Below are positions 33,699-41,475 of a stretch of DNA of 64,000 nt, in pieces. The stretch lies in assembly GCA_016177705.1 (NCBI GenBank), contig JACOUT010000006.1, positions 1 through 64,000 on the forward strand. Direction: 5' to 3'. Under the pieces are notes generated by a model. The model was not told where the DNA came from. It made no database searches and saw nothing but the letters and a program-made list of their open reading frames with translations. The position numbers and the translations under genes were made by a program. This stretch comes from Deltaproteobacteria bacterium (GTDB taxonomy: Bacteria > Myxococcota > UBA727 > VGSZ01). The number at the start of each line of letters is the position of its first letter. The first letter of the stretch is position 1.

Positions 33699-35287
33699 GC
33701 GCACTGCCGGCCGACGTCGGCTTCCCGCGCCTGTTCGGCGCGTACCTGCTGCTCGGGCCGTGGTCGTCGGGCGGCATGGGAGAGATGTACCTGGCGCGCG
33801 CCGGCTCGCTCGAGGGCGCCTTTCGCCACATGCTGATCAAGACGCTGCGCAGCGACCTGACGCGGCAGACCGGCTACGCCGAGCGCTTCGTCGACGAAGC
33901 GCGCGTGGTGATGCAGCTCCAGCACAGCGGCATCTGCCAGGTGTTCGACGCGGGGCGCGTCGATGGCGTGCCCTACCTCGCGATGGAGCTGATTCGCGGC
34001 GTCGATCTGCGTCGCCTCGTCGAGGAATTGGCCAAGCGTGGTCGTTCCTTGCCCGAGGGCGCCGCGCTCTGGCTCGGCTGCGAGATCATCGAGGCGCTCG
34101 ACGCTGCGCACCGACATCGCGACCCGGTGACGCAGAAGCCGCTCAACGTGGTGCACCGCGACGTCTCGCCACACAACGTGCTCGTCTCGTTCGAGGGCGA
34201 GGTCAAGCTCATCGACTTCGGCTTGGCGCAAAGCGAGGTCAAGGAGACGCAGACCGAGAGCCACGTCGTCATGGGCAAGGTCGCCTACATGGCGCCCGAG
34301 CACGCGCGCGGCGACGACACCGACGCGCGGGCCGATCAGTTCGCCGCTGCCGTGCTCTTGTTCGAGCTCTTGACCGGCGACCGCTACTACGGCGACATGT
34401 CGAGCTTCCTCATCTGGCAGGTGGTAGGCCTCGGCGGCCACGCGCCGCGCTCGTGGGGCAAGCTCGACGCCGAGGTGGCCAACGTGCTGCGCCCAGCCTT
34501 GGCGCCCAAGCGCGACGACCGCTACCGCACCTGCGGCGAGCTGGCGGCGCGCCTGCGCGGCCTGCTCGCGCAGCGCCACCCGATGATGGGCCGCGCCTTC
34601 GTGCGCGAGCTGATGCAGGGTCTGTTTCAGAGCGACCTCGACGACATCACCAGCCGGGTGGCCGTGCTCGGCGAGCGCGCCAACACCGCGCCCATGGCGA
34701 CCGCGCCGATGACGACGTCGCGCCCGACAATGCCCGCGCCGCCGTCCGCTGCCGCGCCCGCCGTCGTCGAGGGAACCACCGGCTCGACGCAGACCATCCC
34801 GGTCGCGCGACCGGCGCCGAGCGCCGGTGGCCGCCGGACCGCAACGCTCGCCATCGCGATCGCCGGCGCCGCGCTGGCACTCGGCATCGGCGGCGTGCTC
34901 GTCGCCACGCGTGCACCGTCGCCGTCGCGCGTCGCGCCACCGCCGGCATCGCCATCGGTAACGCCGCCGCCGCCCGTCCCTGTCGTCGTGCCGGTGCCTG
35001 CACCGCCGGCGGCCCCGGTGCCACCGCCCGTCGAGCCGGTGCCTGTGCCGCTCGCCGTACCGCCGCTCGCAGAATCGCCGAAGCCTCCCGCCACCAAGCC
35101 GGCCACCACCAAGCCCCGTCCCAGCAAGGCGGACAGGAGCTTCGCGGCCGGCCTGCCGCGCGAACGCAAGTTGGAATTGCTGCGCACCAGCAAGTCGCGC
35201 GACCTGTGCGTCGCCGCGCTGCTGCGCATGAAGGAGCCGCCCGACGAGCTGATCGATCAGTGCGTCGATCGCGTGTTCGCCAAGTAG
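33695..35287 (+). CDS. Transmembrane Ser/Thr protein kinase
   Basis: Hanks-type kinase of 530 aa with all catalytic motifs: Gly-rich loop SSGGMGEMYLA, lysine in MLIKTLR, VVHRDVSPHNVLV, LIDFGLAQ and KVAYMAPEHA. It should therefore be active, unlike two other kinase-fold proteins in this window. The kinase domain ends near residue 290. A Pro/Thr/Ala-rich stretch leads to one transmembrane helix (about 385-403, TLAIAIAGAALALGIGGVL), and then a long Pro/Val-rich periplasmic linker (about 415-480). The last 50 residues form a small domain (SFAAGLPRERKLELLR to DQCVDRVFAK). The GTG start overlaps the upstream PEGA gene. It converges with the next gene after nine bases. Confidence 0.88.
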   Translation: MSALPADVGFPRLFGAYLLLGPWSSGGMGEMYLARAGSLEGAFRHMLIKTLRSDLTRQTGYAERFVDEARVVMQLQHSGICQVFDAGRVDGVPYLAMELIRGVDLRRLVEELAKRGRSLPEGAALWLGCEIIEALDAAHRHRDPVTQKPLNVVHRDVSPHNVLVSFEGEVKLIDFGLAQSEVKETQTESHVVMGKVAYMAPEHARGDDTDARADQFAAAVLLFELLTGDRYYGDMSSFLIWQVVGLGGHAPRSWGKLDAEVANVLRPALAPKRDDRYRTCGELAARLRGLLAQRHPMMGRAFVRELMQGLFQSDLDDITSRVAVLGERANTAPMATAPMTTSRPTMPAPPSAAAPAVVEGTTGSTQTIPVARPAPSAGGRRTATLAIAIAGAALALGIGGVLVATRAPSPSRVAPPPASPSVTPPPPVPVVVPVPAPPAAPVPPPVEPVPVPLAVPPLAESPKPPATKPATTKPRPSKADRSFAAGLPRERKLELLRTSKSRDLCVAALLRMKEPPDELIDQCVDRVFAK

Positions 35288-35296
35288 CGGCGCTGC

Positions 35297-37327
35297 TCAG
35301 GGACAGCCGGTGCCGGTGCCGCTGCAACCGCCATTCGGCACCAGGGTGCCGCCGTCGATGGCGCCGTTGACGACCGTCGCCCCGCTCACCGTGACGATGT
35401 GGGTCCCCGCGATATGGAGCGCGCCCGAGACCGTGAGGTCGCCGGTGATGAAGACGTCGGTCTCGAAGGTGACGTCGGCGCCGGTCGCGACCTCGACGTG
35501 ACGCAGCGACGACGTGTAGTTGCCGGTGCCCGGGTCGTCGAACGACACCGACTGGGGCCCGCCCTCGAAGCGCGTGACGTGCAGGTTGGTGGCCACCAGC
35601 ATGTCGCCGCCGACATACATGTTGTACTGCTCCCGCAAGCCGGCATGCAGCACCAGCGTGCCGGCGGAGAGCGCGTCGCTGGCGCCGCCGGCGAAGGTGG
35701 CGAGGCCGAGCACCTCGAACACGCCCTGACCGTCGTCCATCACCAGCACGCCGCGGTTGTCGGTGCCGAAGTCGCCGCTGACGGTGACGTGCGCCTCGCG
35801 CACGCTCAGCGCACCGTTCGCCTCGGTGACGGTCAGCGTGCCGCCGATGATCGGCGCGCCGTCGGCCTCGACGGGACCGTGCACCTCGACGTCGAGATAG
35901 GGCAGCTCGGGCGGCAGCGTCTCGGTGCCGTCGTCGACGATCAGCTCGTCGATCTCGAAACCGGCGGGGTCTGCGAACGCCATCGGGTGGGACACCAGCA
36001 GGCGCTGCGCCTCGAGCACCGCGCCCGGCTGCGTCGCCACCTCGCCGCGCACCTCGAGCGGGCCTGAGCGCGCGGTCAGGCGCGTGCCTGCGCGCACCTC
36101 GAGCTCGCCGAGCACCACGACGGCCGTCGCCAGCTGGGCGCCGGCACCGCCAACCTCGAGATCCGCGAACACGCTGGAGGTGGGGTTCTCGAACGCGATG
36201 CTCTGCTGGCTACCGCCGATCAGTCGCACACGGTGGTTGCCGCTGGCGACGAACTGCGTTGGGCCGACGTAGATGTTCTGCGCTTGGGTGAAGTTGCCGT
36301 GCAGCTCGAGCACGCCGGCGGCGAGCGAGCCGTCGTTGGTGGTGCCGCCACGGAAGGCGGCGTCGCCACGCACCACCACGCGCGCGTCCGGGTCGGCCAT
36401 GCGCAAGCGGCCGTAGTCGGTGGTGGTCAGGTCGCCAAGCACCTCGAGCGTCTCGCCTGCCGCGTCGAAGGTGCAAGCGGTGGGGCCGGCGACCACCAAG
36501 TCGTCGGTGACGAGCGTGGGGGCGTCCAACGCGGCGTTGGCGCCGATGGTGAGATCGTCGAAGTGCCCAGCAACCTCACCGCCGACGTAGACGAGCGACC
36601 GCGGCGAGAAGGTGCCGCCGACGCGCGCGGCGATCGTCGCCAGCAAGGTCGCGTCCTCCGCGTCCACCCTCACGCCGGTCTCGATCACCAGCTCCTCGAG
36701 GTTGAGGTCGGCGTCGACGAGGGCCGCCGGCGTGCCGGCCGGGATGAGCACGGATGCCGTGGGGGCGCCGCCCTGCCAGTTCGCGGGGTCGGCGAAGGTC
36801 GCGCCGCCGCCTCCGGTCCAGACCTGATCGAAGCTCGCCGGATCGACGACGTCGACGATGAGCTCGGTGGCGCCGCCGGTGAAGGTGACGGCGATGGTGT
36901 CGCGGTCGGGGGTGATCGGGGCGGTGTAGCTGAGCGTGACGCCGTCGACGGTGGCGACGCCTCGCAGGGCGGTGACGGTGATAGCGGTGGCGTCGCCGTC
37001 CATACGCAGCGGCACGGTGAGCGAGCGCCCGAGCGTGACCACCAGGTAGTCGGGTAAGACGCGCCCGGGCTCGGGCGGCGCGCCGCCGTCGGGGGAGCCG
37101 CCGTCGGGGGTGCCGCCGTCGTCGGGTCCGGCATCGCTCGGGCCGGCGTCGACGTCACCCGCGGGTGCGCACAGCTCGCCGCCGAGGCAACGATAGTCCG
37201 CAGGGCAGTCGTCGTCGGTCGCGCAGGGAAGGCCGAGGGGCGGCAGCACCTCGAGCGCACAGCCGCCCCCGCCGAGCGCGGTCAAACAGACGCCGACGAA
37301 CGCGCGCGCGGCGCGACCAGAGCGCAC
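35297..37327 (-). CDS. Secreted beta-strand-repeat lipoprotein
   Basis: A 676-residue lipoprotein. The signal peptide ends GGGGCALEV (lipidated Cys near residue 23), then a Cys-containing unit (CATDDDCPADYRCLGGELC) and an Asp/Gly/Pro tether. From about residue 150 the protein repeats short strands rich in Val, Leu, Gly and Asp, beginning with VWTGGGGATFADPANWQGG, the opening of many beta-helix surface proteins. Strand repeats such as TFETDVFITGDLTVSG and LEVRAGTRLTARSGPLEVR follow to the end, with the repeated cue MYVGGDML / IYVGPTQF. It likely forms a right-handed beta helix on the surface. GTG at 37327 is chosen because it begins the signal peptide and lies six bases after TATGCT; the longer open frame upstream is antisense to the aldehyde dehydrogenase gene. 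Confidence 0.78.
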   Translation of the reverse strand: MRSGRAARAFVGVCLTALGGGGCALEVLPPLGLPCATDDDCPADYRCLGGELCAPAGDVDAGPSDAGPDDGGTPDGGSPDGGAPPEPGRVLPDYLVVTLGRSLTVPLRMDGDATAITVTALRGVATVDGVTLSYTAPITPDRDTIAVTFTGGATELIVDVVDPASFDQVWTGGGGATFADPANWQGGAPTASVLIPAGTPAALVDADLNLEELVIETGVRVDAEDATLLATIAARVGGTFSPRSLVYVGGEVAGHFDDLTIGANAALDAPTLVTDDLVVAGPTACTFDAAGETLEVLGDLTTTDYGRLRMADPDARVVVRGDAAFRGGTTNDGSLAAGVLELHGNFTQAQNIYVGPTQFVASGNHRVRLIGGSQQSIAFENPTSSVFADLEVGGAGAQLATAVVVLGELEVRAGTRLTARSGPLEVRGEVATQPGAVLEAQRLLVSHPMAFADPAGFEIDELIVDDGTETLPPELPYLDVEVHGPVEADGAPIIGGTLTVTEANGALSVREAHVTVSGDFGTDNRGVLVMDDGQGVFEVLGLATFAGGASDALSAGTLVLHAGLREQYNMYVGGDMLVATNLHVTRFEGGPQSVSFDDPGTGNYTSSLRHVEVATGADVTFETDVFITGDLTVSGALHIAGTHIVTVSGATVVNGAIDGGTLVPNGGCSGTGTGCP

Positions 37328-37333
37328 CCTCGC

Positions 37334-37339
37334 AGCATA
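37334..37339 (-). promoter_or_regulatory. Candidate -10 element, leaderless GTG start
   Basis: TATGCT, then GCGAGG, then GTG at 37327 on the minus strand. Together with the plus-strand site at 37367 it gives a compact divergent promoter between the beta-repeat lipoprotein and the aldehyde dehydrogenase. Confidence 0.5.
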
Positions 37340-37366
37340 GCCGAGCCGACGCGCAGGGGGTTGCGC

Positions 37367-37372
37367 TACCGT
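37367..37372 (+). promoter_or_regulatory. Candidate -10 element, leaderless start
   Basis: TACCGT, then GCGCGC, then ATG at 37379. Spacing is six bases; there is no ribosome site. Confidence 0.5.
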
Positions 37373-37378
37373 GCGCGC

Positions 37379-38803
37379 ATGATCCACCGACCCTTCTTCC
37401 TCGCCGGAACTTGGCGCGAGAGTAGCGAGCGCCTCTCCGTCCGCTCGCCCTACGACGACCGTGAGCTGTGCTCGGTCTCGCTGGCGCAGCCGGCTGACAT
37501 CGAGGACGCCATCGCCGCCGCCGTCAAAGCGTTCGCCACCATGAGGAAGATGCCCACCTGGCAGCGGGCCGAGCTGTGCAGGAAGACCGCGGGTGCCTTC
37601 GGCGCGCGCCGCGAGGAGCTGGCGCTCGCCATGGTCGACGAGGGCGGCAAGCCGATCGGTGACGCGCGCGCCGAGGTCGACCGTGCGGTGCATTGCTTCG
37701 AGGTTGCGGCCTCGGAGGCGGAGACGCTGGGCGGCCAGGTGATGCCGCTCGACCTGCGCGCGAGCGCCGCGGGTCGCATCGGCTTCACCCGGCGCGTGCC
37801 CGTCGGTCCCATCAGCGCCATCTCGCCCTTCAACTTCCCGCTCAACCTCGCCGTGCACAAGGTGGCGCCCGCGCTCGCGGTGGGCTGTCCCGTGGTGCTC
37901 AAGCCGGCGCCGCAGACGCCCACCGTGTGCTTGCAGCTCGCCGAGATCATCGACGCCGCCGGCTGGCCCAAGGGCTGCCTGTCGGTGGTGCCGTCGCAGC
38001 CCGCGGTGGCCGACCAGCTCGTCACCGACGAGCGCATGAAGTTGCTCACCTTCACCGGCTCGCCCGAGGTTGGCTGGGAGCTGAAGCGTCGCTCGGGCAA
38101 GAAGAAGGTGGTGCTCGAGCTCGGCAGCAACGCGGCCGTCATCGTCGACGAGGGAGCGGACCTGGCGTTCGCCGTCTCGCGCATCGTCTACGGCGCCTAC
38201 TCGTACGCCGGGCAGAAGTGCATCTCGGTGCAGCGCATCTATGTGCACGACAAGGTCTACGACGCGTTCCTCGCGCAGTTCCTCGCCGCCACCGCCAAGG
38301 TGAAGTGCGGCGACCCGCGGGATCCCGACGTGCTGATCGGACCCATGGTCAACCGGGCGGCCGCGGTCCGTGTCGAGCAGTGGATCGAGGAGGCAAAGGC
38401 ACGAGGCGCGCGCGCGCTCGCCGGCGGACCCCGGCAAGGCAACGTGGTGCAGGCCACGGTGCTGGTCGACGTGCCGCCCGACACCAAGGTCTCGTGCGCC
38501 GAGGCCTTCGGCCCCGTGGTGACCATCGATCGCTTCAGCGACTTCGACGCCGCGCTCGCGCGCGTCAACGACTCACGCTTCGGCCTGCAGGCGGGCGTGT
38601 TCACCGCCGACCTGAACCGCGCGCTGCGATCGTGGAGCGAGCTCGAGATGGGCGGCGTCATCGTCAACGACATCCCCACCTGGCGCATCGACCCCATGCC
38701 CTACGGCGGCGTCAAGGACTCCGGCCTCGGGCGTGAGGGGCTACGCTCCTCGATGGAAGAGATGACCGAGCTGCGCCTGCTGGTGGTGAACGCGCCGACG
38801 TGA
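37379..38803 (+). CDS. Aldehyde dehydrogenase (phosphono/sulfo-acetaldehyde-type group)
   Basis: Aldehyde dehydrogenase superfamily, 474 aa. Motifs: SPFNFPLNLAVHK, VVLKPAPQTP, FTGSPEVGWEL, E247 in LELGSN (the usual ELGG is ELGS), catalytic C281 in YAGQKCISVQR, EAFGPVVTI. The FNFPLN and GQKCISVQR variants are seen in the subgroup that contains phosphonoacetaldehyde, sulfoacetaldehyde and some lactaldehyde dehydrogenases, so the substrate may be a small charged aldehyde. ATG at 37379 is chosen over a start six codons upstream because it lies at the expected N terminus and six bases after TACCGT. The next genes encode a membrane transporter pair and a deacylase, which suggests uptake and oxidation of an amine or amide compound. 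Confidence 0.85.
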   Translation: MIHRPFFLAGTWRESSERLSVRSPYDDRELCSVSLAQPADIEDAIAAAVKAFATMRKMPTWQRAELCRKTAGAFGARREELALAMVDEGGKPIGDARAEVDRAVHCFEVAASEAETLGGQVMPLDLRASAAGRIGFTRRVPVGPISAISPFNFPLNLAVHKVAPALAVGCPVVLKPAPQTPTVCLQLAEIIDAAGWPKGCLSVVPSQPAVADQLVTDERMKLLTFTGSPEVGWELKRRSGKKKVVLELGSNAAVIVDEGADLAFAVSRIVYGAYSYAGQKCISVQRIYVHDKVYDAFLAQFLAATAKVKCGDPRDPDVLIGPMVNRAAAVRVEQWIEEAKARGARALAGGPRQGNVVQATVLVDVPPDTKVSCAEAFGPVVTIDRFSDFDAALARVNDSRFGLQAGVFTADLNRALRSWSELEMGGVIVNDIPTWRIDPMPYGGVKDSGLGREGLRSSMEEMTELRLLVVNAPT

Positions 38804-38862
38804 GCGCACGCGCCGCACAACCAATCGCCCCTTGGGGTTATGCTGTGCGCCGCGAGGGCCTC

Positions 38863-39033
38863 ATGGACCAACGAGCGTTCGAAGCCGCGTTGCGAGAAGA
38901 GCTCGACAAGAGGATCGGCGAGGTCTCCGGCTACTCCGACGACGCCTTCGGCCACATCGGTACCGGCGAGATGCTGGTCGTGTTCCTCACCTGCGTGCTG
39001 TTGCCCGTGGTGCTCGTGCTGGTGACGCGATGA
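38863..39033 (+). CDS. Small single-pass membrane protein, probable partner of the NCS1 permease
   Basis: A 56-residue protein with a charged N-terminal half (ALREELDKRIGEVSGYSDD) and one transmembrane helix at the end (about 36-54, MLVVFLTCVLLPVVLVLV). ATG at 38863 has GAGGG four bases upstream; an earlier in-frame start would overlap the aldehyde dehydrogenase gene. Its stop overlaps the permease start by four bases (ATGA), so the two are coupled. Small helper subunits are known for other cation symporters (for example YhdT with PanF and the DUF4212 subunit of acetate-type symporters); none is recalled for NCS1 permeases. A TATGCT hexamer at 38839 may start this transcript. Function inferred only from position. 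Confidence 0.65.
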   Translation: MDQRAFEAALREELDKRIGEVSGYSDDAFGHIGTGEMLVVFLTCVLLPVVLVLVTR

Positions 39034-40502
39034 CCGGCCCCGCGGTCACGTCGTCGAGCGGCCGGCCGCCCGAGATCGAGACGCGCATCCGCGAGGAGGC
39101 GCTGTTCGGCCGGCTGCCCTTGTTGAAGAGCGAGCGCGAGTATTCGACGCGCGGCATCCTCGCCACCGGCTTCTCCTATGCGGTGGCGGCGTGGTGCTTC
39201 TTGATCGGCGGCTACGCGGCCAACTACGTCGGCGCCATCGAGGGCATGGTGGCGTTGATCGCGGGCAGCGTCGCCGGCGTCACCATGTCATCGGCGGCCG
39301 CGGCGCTGGCGTGCAACCGCTACGGCCTCGAGCAGATCGACTACACCAAGACCGGCTTCGGCCAAAACGGCGCCAAGCTGGTGCTGGTCTTCTACGTCGT
39401 CAACCAGATCGGTTGGACCGGCATGATCCTGGTGATGTTCGCGCGCGGCCTGATGAACACCGCCAAGACCTTCGGCTACGACGGCGGCGAGATGCTGGTG
39501 CGCGTCGCGGTCTTGGCCGGCCTGGTCATCTGCTACCTGGTCGTGATCAAGGGCGTGCACGTGCTCAACGTCTTCAACGCCGTCATCACGCCCGGCTTGG
39601 TGATCGCGTGCATCTTCCTGTTCTGGTCGATCTTCAAGGACGGCGGCTACGACAAGGTGCTCGCCGCCGTGCCCATCGAGCCCACCGGCGACGGGCCGCT
39701 CGACTCCGTCATCGCCTTCGAGATGGGCCTCGGCGCCGGCTTCTCGTGGTGGCCCGGCATCGGCTTCCTGACGCGCAACACCGACTCGCAGCGCAATTCG
39801 CTCTACCCACAGATCCTCACCATGGGCTTCGGCATGGGCGTGGTGTGCTGCACCGGCCTGCTCGCCGGGCTGTTGTTCCGCGACGGCGACCCGACGGTGT
39901 GGCTGCCGCTGGTCGGCGGCAAGATCTTCGGCACGGCGGCGCTGCTCTTGCTTGCCATCGCCAACATCTCGGCCGGCGCGATCATGATGTACACGGGCGC
40001 GCTCGGCCTGCGGCACATCAAGGCGCTGCACAAGGTGAAGTGGAAGACGCTGACGCTGCTCACCTTCGTGCCCATGGTGCCGTTCGTGGTCGCACCCACG
40101 GCGATCTACGAGAACGGCAGCTCCTTCCTCACCTACAACGCGACCATGTTCGCGCCCATCGCGGGCCTGTTGCTGGTCGACTACTTCCTGCTGCGCAAGC
40201 AGCGCCTCAACGTCTCGCAGATCTTCGAGGACGGCGCGCACGGCCACTACCGCTTCCTCGGTGGCTTCAACGTGGTCGCGGTCGGCTGCATCATTCTTGG
40301 CCAGTTGCTCTACATCTGGCTGCTCAACCCCGTCAGCTACGAGCCGCATGGTCCGGTGCGCGTGTTGACCGCCTCGGGGCCCGCCGTCTTGATCCCGATG
40401 CTGGTCTACTGGCTCGCGTGCAAGGTCTGGCTCATCCCCAAAGGGATCGGCGGCTACGGCGCGCCCACGGCGGCGGTGCCGGTGCAGCAGCCGAACATCT
40501 GA
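39030..40502 (+). CDS. NCS1-family nucleobase/amide cation symporter
   Basis: Inner-membrane permease of 490 aa with about 12 helices, belonging to the cytosine/purine, uracil, thiamine and allantoin (NCS1) family. Helical segments start at about residue 45 (GYSYAVAAWCFLIGGY-like) and end near 470. Family cues include AGSVAGVTMSSAAAALA, FLTRNTDSQRNS (the loop before helix 7), and LLLVDYFLLRKQRLNVSQIF. Substrate unknown: the neighbours (aldehyde dehydrogenase, M14 deacylase, amine oxidase) favour an amine or acylated amine rather than a nucleobase. ATG at 39030 overlaps the small-protein gene by ATGA. The next gene starts six bases after its stop, so the three form one operon. Confidence 0.85.
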   Translation: MTGPAVTSSSGRPPEIETRIREEALFGRLPLLKSEREYSTRGILATGFSYAVAAWCFLIGGYAANYVGAIEGMVALIAGSVAGVTMSSAAAALACNRYGLEQIDYTKTGFGQNGAKLVLVFYVVNQIGWTGMILVMFARGLMNTAKTFGYDGGEMLVRVAVLAGLVICYLVVIKGVHVLNVFNAVITPGLVIACIFLFWSIFKDGGYDKVLAAVPIEPTGDGPLDSVIAFEMGLGAGFSWWPGIGFLTRNTDSQRNSLYPQILTMGFGMGVVCCTGLLAGLLFRDGDPTVWLPLVGGKIFGTAALLLLAIANISAGAIMMYTGALGLRHIKALHKVKWKTLTLLTFVPMVPFVVAPTAIYENGSSFLTYNATMFAPIAGLLLVDYFLLRKQRLNVSQIFEDGAHGHYRFLGGFNVVAVGCIILGQLLYIWLLNPVSYEPHGPVRVLTASGPAVLIPMLVYWLACKVWLIPKGIGGYGAPTAAVPVQQPNI

Positions 40503-40508
40503 GGCTCG

Positions 40509-41441
40509 ATGGCCGAACGCGAGACCGCCGCCGCGCTGCTCGATCGCGTCGCCGCCGTGGTGGCACGGCGCGGCGACCTGGTGCTGACGCGCCGCGAGCT
40601 TCACTACCGCGCCGGCCGCTGGCCGCTCGTGCGCGTGGCCTCGCGCGCGCTCGACGAAACCCCGCGCGTGCTGTTGGTGCTGGCGGGCTTGCATGGAGAT
40701 GAGGTGGCCGGCCCCATCACCGTCGCAAGCGAGCTCGATCACCTGGCCGAGCGAGCGCACGCGCGCGGCCTCGGCGTGGTCGTCTACCCGCTAGCCAACC
40801 CCTCGGGCTTCGACGCAGGCACCCGCTACAACGCCGACCACGACCGCGGCAGCGCCGGCAACGGCGACTTCCTGCGCTACCTGCGGGAGGACGGCAGCGT
40901 CGTCGACGAGGTCGAGCCGTCGCCGACGCCGCGCGCGTGGCGCTGGTCGAGCGAGCTTGGCGTGCCACTGCCGGCGGAGACGCGCGCGCTGCACGAGCTG
41001 CTCACGCGTGACCCGCTCGAGCGCGTGGTGGCGGCCCTCGATCTTCACCAGGACCTGTTGACCCAAGGTGTCGGGCCGGCCGCGTATGCCTATAGCTTCG
41101 GCGACACGTCGGTGTACCGCGACGTCGTCGCCCAGGCGCGCGCGCTGGTGCCGTTGCTGGCGAACCGCGCCATCGGCGCCGGCTTCGGCGTCCAGATCGA
41201 CGAACGGGGCAGGGCCGTCCAGCCCGAGGGCGACGCCGGCGCGCCCACCAGCGACGCTGACGGCTTCGTGGTTCGCCACGACGGCTCGCTCACCGACCTG
41301 CTGTACCGCCTTGGTGCGCCCTACTCGGTGGCCGTCGAGACCACCGGCGCGACCCCGCTCGACGTCGCGTGCGCGGTCAACCGCGTGTGGCTCGACGGCC
41401 TGCTCGAGCTGGCCGGGAGCGCGGCGCCGCGCCGCGCGTAA
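40509..41441 (+). CDS. M14-type zinc deacylase (succinylglutamate desuccinylase/aspartoacylase-like)
   Basis: Zinc amidohydrolase of 310 aa likely to remove an acyl group from an amino acid or amine. Zinc and catalytic residues are all visible: H62 and E65 in LAGLHGDEVAGP, H180 in LDLHQDLLTQG, and general base E277 in YSVAVETTG. NPSGFDAGTRYNADHDRG matches the substrate-binding Asn/Arg loop (ANPSGFDAGTRYN). Length and order fit the AstE/AspA-like group of family M14. It is six bases downstream of the permease gene, in the same operon, so it probably processes the imported compound. The true substrate is not readable from sequence. Confidence 0.85.
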   Translation: MAERETAAALLDRVAAVVARRGDLVLTRRELHYRAGRWPLVRVASRALDETPRVLLVLAGLHGDEVAGPITVASELDHLAERAHARGLGVVVYPLANPSGFDAGTRYNADHDRGSAGNGDFLRYLREDGSVVDEVEPSPTPRAWRWSSELGVPLPAETRALHELLTRDPLERVVAALDLHQDLLTQGVGPAAYAYSFGDTSVYRDVVAQARALVPLLANRAIGAGFGVQIDERGRAVQPEGDAGAPTSDADGFVVRHDGSLTDLLYRLGAPYSVAVETTGATPLDVACAVNRVWLDGLLELAGSAAPRRA

Positions 41442-41463
41442 TGCCCGCGACCCGGGCGTGATC

Positions 41464-41469
41464 TATGGT
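41464..41469 (+). promoter_or_regulatory. Candidate -10 element, leaderless GTG start
   Basis: TATGGT, then CCGCGC, then GTG at 41476. No ribosome site. The hexamer lies 23 bases after the deacylase stop, so the amine oxidase may have its own promoter. Confidence 0.5.
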
Positions 41470-41475
41470 CCGCGC

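Noticed and set aside
37328..38437. Upstream extension of the beta-repeat lipoprotein frame
   Set aside because: It is antisense to the aldehyde dehydrogenase at 37379; the signal peptide begins at GTG 37327.
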